Below are positions 23,601-34,803 of a DNA stretch of 64,000 nucleotides, piece by piece. This DNA comes from Pachyseris speciosa (taxonomy: Eukaryota; Cnidaria; Anthozoa; Scleractinia; Pachyseridae), in assembly GCA_016490735.1 (NCBI GenBank), contig JAEMWC010000096.1, forward strand, positions 1,284,501 through 1,348,500, read 5' to 3'. Each line of letters starts with the position of its first letter. Position 1 is the stretch's first letter. The notes beneath the pieces are model-generated. The model worked only from the letters and a program-made list of their open reading frames with translations. It searched no databases and was not told where the DNA came from. Both the position numbers and the translations under genes were made by a program.

Positions 23601-26600
23601 GCTGGGCACCATTTCCTGATGAGCTTAGTTTATGTCAAGTTTTAAAAGCATTGCTCATATGGAAACTAATTAGAATAGTTGAGAAAATTTCTTATTGTTT
23701 TTCCCACAGATCTGGAAATGGCTCTCTAACAAGTATGTAAGCTAAGTGGATACATACATGTACATAGTTTACATACAATCATATAGTTTACTTTATTTAC
23801 CCTCGGATTTTAGGGTAGCTTATGCAGCTAATATCTCCAAGCATTTACTAATCCAACCATCAGATGAGAGATAGACCACCACACTGGGAAGTACATCCCC
23901 TACTCTTTCCGAACAGTGTGGGGGTTCTTTAGCGTCCCACAGAATCAATATTATTATGAAGGGTTGTGAGATTACCTTTAAATATTTTTACTAATAATTA
24001 ATTAACCATACACATACACTTTTGTATGAGTTTTATGCAAAAGAATTTAAGTTCTGCTCTACATAAATACTGAATTTTGTTATTAATTTTCATAATAACT
24101 ACTAATTCAAACTACTGTGAACTTGTCTCCTTAGTTGTCCAAAACAGAATATCTGCAATGTGGTTCCAAGGAAAGGAGCTTGCATTTGCCTTTGGATGTA
24201 TTCTTGCATTTTCAAGACTTGTAAGTCATTACTGATAGCTTGAGGTTTAAACGTGTCACCATAGGTTAAAAGAACAAAGATTTGATTGCTTTTGTTAAGA
24301 TTCAACTGTCCAATCGCAGTTGTAGTTCTTACTTGGTGAGTTAAAGTTAAAAAAAGTTAAGTTAAGTTCAGATGTCTGAGGTAGTTGTACTCGCTAATAT
24401 AACACCATGTCTTAATTCTTCTTTCTAGGGAAGTGTATTAAACTTTTTTCTGACTGAAAACTTTGAAGAAAAGTATGGTCTCCAATGGACTTTATGGGGA
24501 GGTACTATATTGAAATGATTAAAAATGAAAATGGCCACTTTGTTATTCTTTTTATTCTGTTATTTTGGACTGCAAATCAAACTGTGTTCTCTCTTTTACT
24601 TTGGAGTGAATATAAGGGTAGGGCTTGATGTCATTACTGCAGCAGCTTGAATGCTGAAAGTCACATTGTTTAGGATCACTTTTCATTTTTACTCAGTCCA
24701 TCTGTCCACCAAATAACTATCCTCAATATAACAGTTGATACCTTCACAAAATATAACTGAAACATTTGTTCACTCTTCATCATACAGGAGCCATACTTTG
24801 TGGAGTTGGAGTTGTGTGTGCAGTCATTGCCTCATCACTTGATGTTATTGGGCTCAAGCAGATGAATAAGGTTACCATAGTTTTATTAATAATAATAAAC
24901 AAAACAGCAGTTTGAATAGTGCTCTCACATGAATTTGTTTGTATATTAAACTAATCTATGTGATTGACTGACCAACTTGATGACTGATTTATTTAATATT
25001 TATTTCTTTTTCTTCACAGACCACTGAGATGAAAATTGAATCAAAACGGGTGGTAAATAAGTTCATCAGTTGATTTTTATAAGACTGAGTTGACTTCCTT
25101 AAAGTTAATGATTTCCCCTTTGCTTCCATGGCATTATCCCCATATAATCCCATCATGTGAGCCCTTTTAATTAATTTCCTTCTGTTTTTAGAGAGTAACA
25201 GATATCAAGTACTTCTCATCCACATTCTGGCTTTTGGCTTTCTGTCTAATGTTCTTCTACATTGGAGTCTTCCCATTTATTGCAGATGCAAGGTGATGAA
25301 TAAATATTCACATTATTGTTACCAATAATTATCATTGTCATCTTCATCGTCATTATCATTATGATCCTTGTTGTTCTTATTATATTATATTCAAGTTAAT
25401 GTTTTAAGTTTATTTCTAATAGTATTTTAAAAGTCTTTGATTGTTTCATTGTCATGTTTGAGGCTCATTACCATTTTGCTAATATTAATTTTCTCTGTGT
25501 TTCCTTTCAGTAAATTTATTTTTGTAAATTACAAGAACACTTTTGGCTTCAGTAAGCAGACATCAGCATACATTGCTGGCACTGTGTACTTGATGTCCAT
25601 GGTTTTTGGACCTTTGATGGGTCTGTTCGTGGTATGTTGTTTAAGAAAGAAAGATTTTTATGTTGCAAGTCCCACTTTAAGTCTAAGTGGCTTAAGGAGC
25701 TGTTACACTGTGCAATGTTTTGTGCAACTTGTCTCACAACACCATTGCAAAACTAGTTGCACGGAACATTGTACCAAGTGTAACACACCTTGCAACTGTC
25801 AAAATTGTTGCAAGACAAGTTGCATGAACCGTTGCAGTAAGTAAAACTCGTTTCATGCAACTTGTTTTGCAATGGCATTGCGAGACAAGTTGCACGAAAC
25901 ATTGCACAGTATAACAGCACCTTTACAGTCAAGTCAGGTCAAGCGTACCCCCCTAGAGTACATTAATGACTGGATTATTTGAACATTGAACCCGTTAGTC
26001 GTTTCGAATAATGCAATCATTTTTTAAATATTCGAATCAAACTTCAATTGCTGATTGGACTATGTCAGTAGATGTGTTTGAAAAACGCGTTCGACCAACG
26101 AGACTTTAATTCTGTCATCTCTTTTAATAGAGTACACCTTTTCTAGCCCTTTACAGTCAAGTCAGGTCAAGCGTACCCCCGTAGATTACATTAATGAGTT
26201 GATTATTTGAACATTGAACCCGTTAGTCGTTTCGAATGGACTAAGCAAACAAAAGATGCTCCTTATATGGAGAATCGAAGCGTCCAACATGGCGTCCAAC
26301 GGTGAGTGGAAGTGATAGGTGAAAAACGGTATTGTAAATGTTATTATCAAGCAGTTTTTTGCTTTCTACATCCCACAGAGCTTGCAGAAGTCTTATTTGT
26401 GATAAAAGGATTTCAGGCGAAGTTCTAGCAAGTTTTCTCGTCAATATTTTTGGTTGTTTGCAACGTTGTACGCTATCAGCTGACGTGTTTAATTTCGTTC
26501 CGTACAAATTTATTATTTTTAGGATTCGTCAGAATCGGGAAAGAACAATATTGTTGGATTTTAAAGGGCTAGAAAAGGTGTACTCTATTAAAAGAGATGA

Positions 26601-29600
26601 CAGAATTAAAGTCTCGTTGGTCAAATGCATTTTTCAAACACATCTACGGACCTAGTGCAATCAGCAATTGAAGTTTGATTCGAATATTTAAAAAATGATT
26701 GCATTATTCGAAACGACTAAAGGGTTCAATGTTCAAATAATCCACTCATTAATGTACTCTAGAGGGGTACGCTTGACCTGACTTGACTGTAATATATAAC
26801 CAGCACTTCATCCACTTTCTATAGAATTGAACAGTTACAGGTGGGGTTATTACCATAGTTTTTCGGTTATAAGGCAAACTGTTTTTCGAAGATTTTCAGT
26901 ATTTGGACCGAAACTTATTCTTAAACTTGGGGTGCACCTTATAGGCAAATATTTTCCTGAACAATTATTTTTAAACGAATTCGCATGTTCCGCTATGATT
27001 AAGCACTGACTTTCATTTTTCAAATCCACTCTTTAGTTCCCAAGATGAGGGTAAAGACAATTTGATTCAAAACTAGTAATGCGAGATAACAAAACATCAC
27101 GAGTATTTTCAAAACAGAGCTTAAAAACACATGCTCTGTCATGCTGTACTTATTGTGTTAACATCGCAAAAAAACCTACATTGCGAGAAATGTAAACTGT
27201 GTTTCTTTACAAATTATACAAACCCTGTACATCCATCCATCCATCCATTTTTGTGGACTGACATTTGAAGCCAGTTAACTTGAGCATTTTCGTCTTTGGC
27301 AACTCAAACCAAATCATCATTGAGCTTGTGAAAATTTATTTAGTAAACTCTTTTGTATAATCAAGGTGAATCAGCTTTAGTTTTATTAATGCCTGCACAA
27401 ATGATAATTTTGCTCAAAACGAATCAGGATGCAACTTTTTTGCTTTGTTTACAAAGATTTGGTTATTTAGTGGGTCACTAGTAAATAAACTTGATAAAAT
27501 GTGTTCTCCCTACTTTTTTGGCTCTTTGTTTCACTCTTGTTTATTTCAACTTTGTTGTTGTTCCACTTGTATTTCCTTCTGATGTTCCTTCTCAGTTTAT
27601 GGTGCATCTTATAACAAGTGTTTTACTGAAATTTTCCTTTAGAAAAATTGACACAGTTGAGTTGCTGAGTTCAGGTTGCATCTTATAGCCAAGTGACCTT
27701 ATAAATGAAAAACTGTGGTATAATAATATTCCCACACAATATGCACAATTTATTGCTGATACCTTCCTTGGATGGGAACCTAGCTTACAGCTATGTTACC
27801 CCCAGCATAATGTCACCAATACCCATGTAGATTGCTACTTTGTTGTATTGTTTATTTCTACAGGACTTTTTTGGGCGTCGAGGGATTTTAATATTGCTTT
27901 GCGCACTCTTATCAATTCCTGTGTTTGGACTGTTGGCATTTGCATCCCATGTTCATCCACTTGTTTCTACCATCTGGCTTGGTTTTACTTACTCAATGGC
28001 AGCTGTAAGTTCAATGATATTATAGTGTTTTGTCATCCTTCACCAATTTGTAATTTTGCTGTTATTGTGACTGATCTTGTGACTGACTTTGTTTTTCTTT
28101 AGGCATCTCTGTGGCCATCATTTCCACTTGTTGTAGATCAGTCGACTGTAGGTGAGTTTTCTGGGATTGGTGGGGGTATAGTTGAACTAGACTCACTGAA
28201 ACAAGAGTTTTGTTCAAAGAAGAAAGAACCAAAATTTTCATTTTTTCATGGTTTGTGACATACACTTGCAGAGAATATATTAAGTTAGAATAAAATTAAA
28301 ATTAAGCTCCTGCATGACTGATTTCATCTTATTTTAATCTGCTTTTTGTCTTCACCTTTTTGTTTTGTTTTCCTGACAAGGTACTGCTTTGGGAATCACA
28401 ACTTCTATTCAGATGATAGGCATGGGAATAGCAAATATCATTGTTGGGAAAATGCTTGATCTAATAAGGTAAGTGACAGGGTATTTTCTACGCTGATATC
28501 TTCTACAACTATATATCTTTTTCACTTGCTGTTAATCAAGTAACATTTGGGCATAAATTATTTTAAATCACACTAAGTCAGTGGAATTGCCATTCCTGAG
28601 CAACAAATGATCAAAAGATTACTGCAACATACTTTTAATTAGTGAATTTCCTCTTTAAAACAACTGTTGATGACCAAAATGACACCTCTTTATGTTAGCT
28701 TCAACTATAAATAGCATGGTTACTGCCAACAGACATCTAGTCTGCTTGCATCTGTAAATTGCATTTTTAGGCTAGTTTTATAGGATTACCACCCTTTGCA
28801 GGCAGCAAAGAGACCACTATTACAGTTCCCTTCATGTTGTTGTCTTGTCATGGCTGTAAGCTGTGATGACTCTTGGAGCTATGTTAGTAGGTGCCTACAC
28901 CCCTGGCAGGCTCTGTCAATCAGTTTAGTTCCTACACAGTAAAGAAGTCTGTCATGTTAAATGAGTGGCTTCAGCTTACTTGATCACATTAATTTGTGAA
29001 GTATCCTTGTCACTCCAGCCACATCCCACAAGCTTTACGTTTTCATTGCTTGTTTTATTGATATATGGGTACTTGAGCCTGAGCATTAGCTATGCCATCC
29101 TGACATCCTGATGAGGCCTAACAAGGCCGAAACAGCTGTCCATGGCTGCTAATGCTTGGGCTCAATCTTTGCTTTGCTAGATTTAAGGGGTAATGCCTGC
29201 TACCTTGTGGCCTTAGTACCCTTAGAGTGGCTTCAGGTTACTTGATCATATTAATTTGTGCAGTATCCTTGTCACTCCAGCCACATCCCACAAGCTTTAC
29301 ATTTTCATTGCATGTTAAATGCTGACAGTTTATAGTGCACAAGCATCAGGTCAAGTTCTTTGTTGCTTCTCCCCCCACATCTCAATATTATGGACTGAAC
29401 TGTTACTAGGGGTGATTTGATAAGTGTTTTGTATTTCTATGCTTTAGATCTGAGGACAAATGGAAGTATGTGATGATATTTCTCTTGGCTAACACTCTGG
29501 CTTGTGTCACCTTAGCGATTTTGGTGAACATCGATGACAAAAGAAAGGTAAAAACTGAGACAGAGAAAGATTTCCTGTCTTCATCCAAATACTTGATATT

Positions 29601-30123
29601 TGTGGTTTTTAGGTTATAGTGATGCAAGAACAATAATTTACTTTTGTGTCAATGTCGACAATAATTTATTATAAGGTTGTAATTCACTGGCTTTTCAGTG
29701 TAGATTCATTCATAGGATTCTTGGGAGACTAAATAAGATTGGATGGAACCTTACATTTGGCTTCAGAATAAAACCATCTTGAATCACTGAGATGGCAGTG
29801 TAGAACAGTTTGTCCACCAGCTTACATTCAGGAGGGTGTATCGTTAGAAAAAGAATTGTAAGATTTAGGGTTACACTTATGGTCAAAGGGTCTTACATTT
29901 GAACTTTTACAATACCTTATTTGTCAATCAGACCTGTGCAGGGAAGATGACTGTCCTGGCATCACTTGTTCCTTTTGTTTTATAGGGTGGTATTCTGAAT
30001 CGCTCACCACGGAAAAAGAATTCATTAATAGATGGTCCAGCAAACAGTTATGGATCAATAACCTCTGCAGGATATACCAATAAGGATGCGCTTCTTTACG
30101 ACTCATCAACATCTATCAATTAA
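20694..30123 (+). CDS. MFSD1: MFSD1-type lysosomal MFS transporter
   Basis: MFSD1 is a 12-TM lysosomal major-facilitator protein, reported as a dipeptide uniporter in mammals that is stabilised by GLMP. Eighteen exons: 20694-20769, 20873-20948, 21154-21178, 21758-21906, 22560-22615, 23225-23345, 23710-23732, 24135-24220, 24429-24501, 24788-24870, 25020-25052, 25192-25292, 25511-25631, 27864-28004, 28103-28151, 28381-28468, 29448-29547 and 29986-30123. Together they give 512 aa in one frame. Diagnostic segments are FGSYFCFDMPSVLQSTF, TQYNLLYSIYAWTNAIVVI, GKELAFAFGCILAFSRLGS, DFFGRRGI and GTALGITTSIQMIGMGIANI. The first lumenal loop is longer than I recall in mammals and has three N-glycosylation sequons (NDT, NCT, NGT). 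The C-tail has YGSI and DALLY, possible sorting signals. The start ATG opens a short cytoplasmic N-terminus. Confidence 0.92.
21410..21522. repeat. C-rich pyrimidine tract in MFSD1 intron 3
   Basis: About 110 bases made almost entirely of C, T and A with many CCCC runs; the complementary strand has several G4 runs and could form a G-quadruplex. The proline-rich plus-strand frame here is compositional. Confidence 0.7.
22859..22947. mobile_element. TTAA-flanked MITE, copy 2
   Basis: In MFSD1 intron 5. Starts CCCTTTAACCCC after TTAA and ends GGGAGGAGAGGG before TTAA. Shares AAGGGGTCTCCCTTTGATGA and GTAAAATTGTCTGGCGTTAG with copy 3 at 57260-57353, and with copy 1 in inverse orientation. Confidence 0.8.
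23825..23975 (-). mobile_element. SINE tail fragment (relative of 58140-58548)
   Basis: In MFSD1 intron 7. The blocks ACCACACTGGGAA, CCCCTACTCTTT, GAACAGTGTG and GGTTCTTTA (then TCCCACAG) are shared, in the same order and orientation, with the 3' half of the tRNA-derived SINE at 58140-58548. The tRNA-like head is missing here. Confidence 0.65.
25697..25920. mobile_element. MITE with 60-bp inverted ends in MFSD1 intron 13
   Basis: Left end AGCTGTTACACTGTGCAATG and right end CATTGCACAGTATAACAGC are inverted over about 60 bases with few mismatches. The interior repeats GTTGCAAG/CTTGCAAC motifs. The cysteine-rich frame it gives is not a gene. It directly abuts the next element. Confidence 0.75.
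25923..26792. mobile_element. Foldback element, 870 bp, with an internal partial copy
   Basis: Starts TTACAGTCAAGTCAGGTCAA and ends with the reverse complement (TTGACCTGACTTGACTGTAA). The first ~240 bases are matched, inverted, by 26555-26792. Around 26149-26236 the left terminus is repeated in direct orientation, so one copy appears inserted in or duplicated beside another. Confidence 0.75.
26853..27718. mobile_element. TA-flanked Tc1/mariner or pogo-like element
   Basis: Left end CCATAGTTTTTCGGTTATAA and right end TTATAAATGAAAAACTGTGG are inverted with three mismatches in 24 and flanked by TA. Internal CACCTTATAGGC and CATCTTATAGCC motifs resemble each other. It lies in MFSD1 intron 13, about 60 bp after the preceding foldback. 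No transposase frame. Confidence 0.65.
28964..29310 (+). mobile_element. Small retrozyme-like element with target-site duplication
   Basis: In MFSD1 intron 16. It is flanked by the 11-bp duplication CATGTTAAATG at 28953-28963 and 29311-29321. Its first 85 bp (28964-29048) recur as the last 85 bp (29226-29310) with only a few changes. This makes a partial tandem dimer of period 262 bp, with a hammerhead-type ribozyme in the single-copy middle. This is the layout described for small metazoan retrozymes, non-autonomous elements thought to spread through circular RNA made by hammerhead cleavage. It has no coding capacity. Confidence 0.75.
29071..29165 (+). ncRNA. Hammerhead ribozyme candidate (type I)
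   Basis: Core CTGATGA at 29108-29114, helix II GGCC-TAACAA-GGCC, then GAA at 29129-29131 followed by the self-complementary octamer ACAGCTGT (helix III) and the cleavage C at 29140. Helix I is long but interrupted: GCCAT pairs with ATGGC, and GAGCATTAGC with GCTAATGC. Next to the core are a tandem CATCCTGA duplication (29096-29111) and a C-C mismatch at pair 1.1, which may weaken activity. A palindromic helix III without a loop suggests dimeric cleavage. It lies on the sense strand of the MFSD1 pre-mRNA. Confidence 0.72.
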
Positions 30124-31363
30124 TAATCTTATGATGCATCCAGGAGAGAGGACCAAACAACAGCATTTGACAAGTTGGTTAATAAACTGAACCATTGACA
30201 GGAAAAGACCCCAAAACTCTGTAATCAACAGCATTCATAAAATTGATTTACTTTTGTATTCTCACAGAAATGGAGTACTATAGAGCAGAGAATGCAGATG
30301 CAGTTGAGAGCCAGCTACTAGCAAATTTTACCATATAAAAATATTATACCAATGACCAGCTGAAATGTCACACCAAAAAGACTGGCAAAGCTCAATAATG
30401 AGATTGGTTAGATTTTCTTACCAACAACCTTGGGATCCAAGAAAACTTTTAGCTGGGATATCCTCCAAACAATAGTCAACTTCGTCATCATCAAGAATGC
30501 TTGGTTACGATGGGATACAGTTGATGTGTTACATGTACTTCTTAGAGTAGCCCTGCAGTGCTTGGTTGGCAGTTTGTGCAAGATAAAGTTGGGGGTGGGG
30601 TAGTAACACAATTAAAGTAACTCTTATTTTGATTCAAAATAAAAAAAAAGAAGAACATAGCTCTAGGTTAAAAGTATGACAATTTTTCTGAATTGTATGT
30701 GGACAATTAATTACAAAGATAAGGATATTTACAAAATATTTACAAAGTGTCTTGTGGATGTTGTTGGTGATTTCTCTATGAGTTCAAAATACAATTTTTC
30801 AGATGAACTATAATAATATGAACTAAGTTTTAGTATAAAAGTGCACGATATAATATTGGGATACCAAAGCACCTGGTGCTTGATCATAATTCAATTACAT
30901 TTCACAAATCACCAAAATAGCTTCTAAGCAGTTTAGTTCTAGTTACCTTAAAATCACTTTGATTATGATGAATCCTACTCTTTCAGCTACAAAATACCTT
31001 CCAGTACGTTAATGGTTTTTTCCAAAACATTTAGCAGCGAGGTTTTTTCCTTGCATGAGTTATTTTCAGTTTTGTGGAAAGTCTGTTGTTTCAACATCAG
31101 TCAATTTATACCTACACGTAGGGTAGGGGTGGGGTGGGGGGGGGGGGAGGCTGGGAAGTTTTGTCCTCAGTGGCCTTCTTCCTCCCCATTCTAACTCCAG
31201 GCTTCTATCATATTCAACTGTTTTCTTTTTAATGCAATGCAAATAATGTGCTTCTCATGTAGGAGGGTGACTTTCTATTTACAGTAAAAGTTACAAGTAA
31301 GTTAAAAGTAAGTGAAATATTGTTAGTTGATGATCAACCATTCATTATTTAAGATAGAATCGG
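30124..31363. other. Convergent 3' UTRs of MFSD1 and EXO5
   Basis: MFSD1 stops at 30123 with an AATAAA at 30638-30643 on the plus strand. EXO5 stops at 31420 with an AATAAA at forward 31364-31369 on the minus strand. About 720 bp lie between the two signals and show no gene; they include a G-rich run at about 31120-31150. Confidence 0.55.
30638..30643 (+). terminator. Poly(A) signal of MFSD1
   Basis: AATAAA followed by an A-rich stretch, about 515 bp after the stop codon. Confidence 0.55.
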
Positions 31364-31369
31364 TTTATT
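31364..31369 (-). terminator. Poly(A) signal of EXO5
   Basis: Forward TTTATT, i.e. AATAAA on the minus strand, about 50 bp after the EXO5 stop codon. Confidence 0.55.
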
Positions 31370-31419
31370 AATAAATTGAATAAGAGTTGTTGTCATTTTT
31401 TTATCTTTGTATAATTGAA

Positions 31420-34400
31420 TCATTTGGTTTCAGTTTTATTACAACTCCTGCACTCTTCATCTTTTTTCATTCTCCAAATACAAATGTCTGCGTATTCACA
31501 TCTGTGGCACTTCCAGGCCTCTTCTATGTCCACACCTGAAGTCTCCCTTTCTCCTTTCCAATATGATAACATGGTAATCAGCTTTGATTTTGTCCAGGCT
31601 TCATCTAAATCCATGATAACTCTATTTATTACCTCATGGCTGACCTGCGAAATGTACTCTAGCACAATTGAGCTTATTCTTGGGGTGTCAGATAACTGAA
31701 ATCTTTTCAACATTAGATCACCAATTTGAGTCAGTGTATCACAGGGTATTCTGCATTCTTTAGCAAATTTTTTGACATCTCCTGAAAGCACCGCATCTCC
31801 ATTTAATTGAAGTTTGGACAGAATGCTGGCAACATCCAATTTTCCTGAAAGCAAGTCATTGAACATAATGCTGTAGAGCATAGCTTGTAAGAATGCCCTG
31901 CTTTGCTGTGCTCTGGAAGGTAAACTGCTCCCAGCTCTTGTCTTAAGCTCTAAAAGTTCAAGTTGACCCATTTCACTGAAGTGTAGTTCATCAATGATGC
32001 CATACACAAACACTCCAAAGCCAAATGGTTCTCCAAGTACTGGAAATTCCCGCACTGTTTGTTGTGCATCCAAAGAAGCCATTTTTGTAAGGCAGTCCAA
32101 AAAGATGGCTGCCCACTTGTCTTCTTTGCTTTCTATCTTGATGTCCACCAAGTCATACAGCTCCATCTCTGTAAATCAGGAAGAGGCAGTTTCAGTTTTC
32201 TTTTTACAACCTCATGCCTTTTACTTTGATTCCAGAATCTTAAAAGTCAAAATTCATGATAGTCTTTGAGTTGATAACTTTCTTGAATTTTCAGATGATC
32301 TTTTCAAGATTCTACTGATTCTGATCCTCATCTCAATCAAATTCTAAGCAACTTCAAATGAACTAAAGACATGTAACTTTGTAGTATGTGGCAAGTCAAG
32401 TTTTTGGTGGACATCCTTCAAATATTCAGAAATTACACCAAAAAAGGTAACATTATGTAAACCCTTTCTTGCCCAAGAGTGTTATATGGCACTGCTCTCT
32501 TTGTACCACATTCAGTAAACTTCTGCATACTAGTACCTCTTGCCAAGTGCATGTTCTTCCCTAACACCATTTGTTCAGTTTCTGGTTTTGATTCAGGAGC
32601 TAAAAAGTTGTACTCCATCTGCTGTTCACACCAATACTGTGCAGTCAAATCACTAACACTCAGATACCCCACCCCACCCTTGAACCTGTCCAGGGGGGTG
32701 AGGAACTTAGTTGATAAAATGTTGTTGCATGTGTCATCCTCTTTATCTTTGTCAGTGGTACTTTTTACCTCTAAACAAAAACAAAATAAGTTGGAAAAAT
32801 ATAACTTGATGTGTTAGCTATTTAACCACTGCTCTGCTAAGGTTGACAAAGTACAAAAGATATTGCGTATGTCCCCAGACAAAAAATTACATATGCTTAG
32901 AACTTAGAATTTGTACTCTCAAATAGCACTTGAGGCAAACACTGGGAAATGTAAACAACAACAACAACAAACTTTATTTTTGTGTCAAAGTACTTTAGCA
33001 TACCTGCTAATTGGAGACACAATAACAAAGCAAATACTAAATAAGTAATAAATACTAAAATTATAAGTATTAAATATAATGACATACTAAAATACTTGTG
33101 CAAAAATACCAATGTTATTCTATTAAGAAAGATAGAAATCTACCGATACTATTCTATTAAAAATACTCCTTGTCTCTATGAACTGCAGAGAAAACAGTCA
33201 GGTCGACAGTCGTTGCTAAAAAATAAAGGAAATAAGATAATGAAATAAATAAGTAGATAAGTAAGACTAGTAAATAAATAATTACAAATAAAATAAATAG
33301 GTGAGTCGGGGTCTTCATGCCCTTGTATGTGTACAGGTGTATGTGGTCAAAAACACAATACTCTTTCCAGTGAATAAAGATCTTAACTTCTAAGTTTGTT
33401 TAACCACTTTGAAAGGCCTTTAATGAAAAACAAGGGACTACAATATTGTTATATCACTATTCTACTTTCATTTTGATCAGTACTAGCTGGAACAGCTGTT
33501 TTAGCCTGCGAGCAGGCTCACTACTAAATAATTCGCGCACGAGTGAGCCAGAAACCGCGAAGCCGTCCTCGCGCTATCCCTCTCATGCAAATTATTTAGT
33601 AGTGAGCCTGCTCACAGGCTACAGCTGTTTCACTGAAAATCATAGTTTGCCACACAATGATGGTAGTAAGTCTGTGCAACAAGTCCCCTGAGTGTGGAGA
33701 TTTGAGTGATTCTGCAAGTATCAGAGTGCAGTGTATTTCTATTGTTTTACTTGTGACCAAGCCTTGTTTGGAGTTGTATTTAACCTGCTATGTTACTATC
33801 TGAATGCCAGCCCGGATGCCAGCCCACAAGAAAATGTGTTACTGCCTTCCTCTAGCTCCAGACGTACAGCAACCAATCAATGACAGTTGATAGGCCACAA
33901 GAATTTCAGTTATATTACTGGTAGTCATTGATTACATCTATTAGTCATTGATGACACTGATTACTCATTGATATAACCTTGTGACTACACACACCATATC
34001 AAATCGAAGATAAAGAAATAAAAATAATTCTTCTAATCAAGGTACACGTCACAATGCAAACTTTATTTAACTTATAACGATGGAATCTGAAGCATCAGAG
34101 TCATTTACCAGTACTTCAGTAGTGTGCTGGCACTTGTTGTTGAACCAGACCTTGATGGTTCACCCATCGATGGGTAATCAATAAGTAACCCCAGATGAGT
34201 GATCAATAGTATCAATGAATAATCAATGACATCAAGGAGTAATCAATAGGCCAAAAAAGTTATCATTGATTACCCATTGATCATCACCAATAAACTAATA
34301 AGTTGATTACTCATTGATTACCCATCAATCACTCATTGATGCCGCTGCATGATCATCTCGTTTAGCTAATACAACATATCCATTCAGCTGATCTATTCTA

Positions 34401-34544
34401 ACAAATGCTATTCTAACCTTCTGCCACCATTGCATTCTGAATAGCTTCATCTAGCAATTTAAATTCCTCATCGCTGACAATTTCTACTTCAATGGTGTTT
34501 TGGCTACAACGCACTGAGTTTGTCGCTTCCTCAAATTCGGCCAT
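31420..34544 (-). CDS. EXO5: Exonuclease V, iron-sulfur single-strand exonuclease
   Basis: EXO5/DEM1 is a PD-(D/E)XK nuclease that degrades single-stranded DNA in genome maintenance. Three exons on the minus strand: 34418-34544, 32537-32770 and 31420-32168, giving 369 aa, close to the human length. The N-terminus is MAEFEEATNSVRC; next come YLSVSDLTAQYWCEQQMEY and MHLAREMELYDLVDI. The nuclease core has REFPVLGEPFGFG, GIIDELHF (metal-binding Asp) and ELLELKTR (Glu and Lys). The four cluster cysteines are C90 and, near the C-terminus, C341, C344 and C350 in CHRCEYADIC. Nothing is missing. The start is the first ATG of a complete exon, 259 bp from the divergent Ttd14 start. Confidence 0.95.
33502..33621. 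mobile_element. 120-bp MITE with 32-bp inverted ends
   Basis: Starts TAGCCTGCGAGCAGGCTCAC and ends with the near-perfect reverse complement (GTGAGCCTGCTCACAGGCTA). The middle is GC-rich. In EXO5 intron 1. Confidence 0.8.
33920..34345. repeat. ATCAATGA/TCATTGAT-rich minisatellite-like tract
   Basis: Many copies of TCATTGAT and its complement ATCAATGA at irregular spacing, in both orientations, with a perfect hairpin CCCATCGATGGG near 34155. It falls in EXO5 intron 1, which explains the lack of coding frames. Confidence 0.65.
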
Positions 34545-34803
34545 AATAACCGTATATTAATTTTTTGGAAAACCAATTGGTCAACCAATTGAAAACTAAT
34601 TATCCTTTCAAGTCGCCGCTGACCTGAGCCGCTTTCCCGCGTGATTGCCATGTTTTGTTGATATTTCCGTCATAACCTCTGTTTGTCTTTCTTCGAAGAC
34701 ATTGGAGTGAATTATCAATAACGCATTTAACAAAGATAGAGCAGATTCAATCACAGTTGGGCTTTATCTTTGGAAAGCTTCACAACCAGAGACCAGAGTT
34801 GTA
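34545..34803. promoter_or_regulatory. Shared divergent promoter of EXO5 and Ttd14-like
   Basis: The two ATGs are 259 bp apart, divergent. Near 34570-34595 there is ACCAATTGGTCAACCAATTG: a palindromic pair of CCAAT boxes followed by a third, readable on both strands. The promoter role is inferred from position and the CCAAT boxes; no TATA box is evident. Confidence 0.6.

Noticed and set aside
25437..25844. 135-aa frame ending in a Cys-rich stretch
   Set aside because: Its middle is MFSD1 exon 13 (25511-25631); the Cys-rich end comes from GTTGCAA repeats of a MITE.
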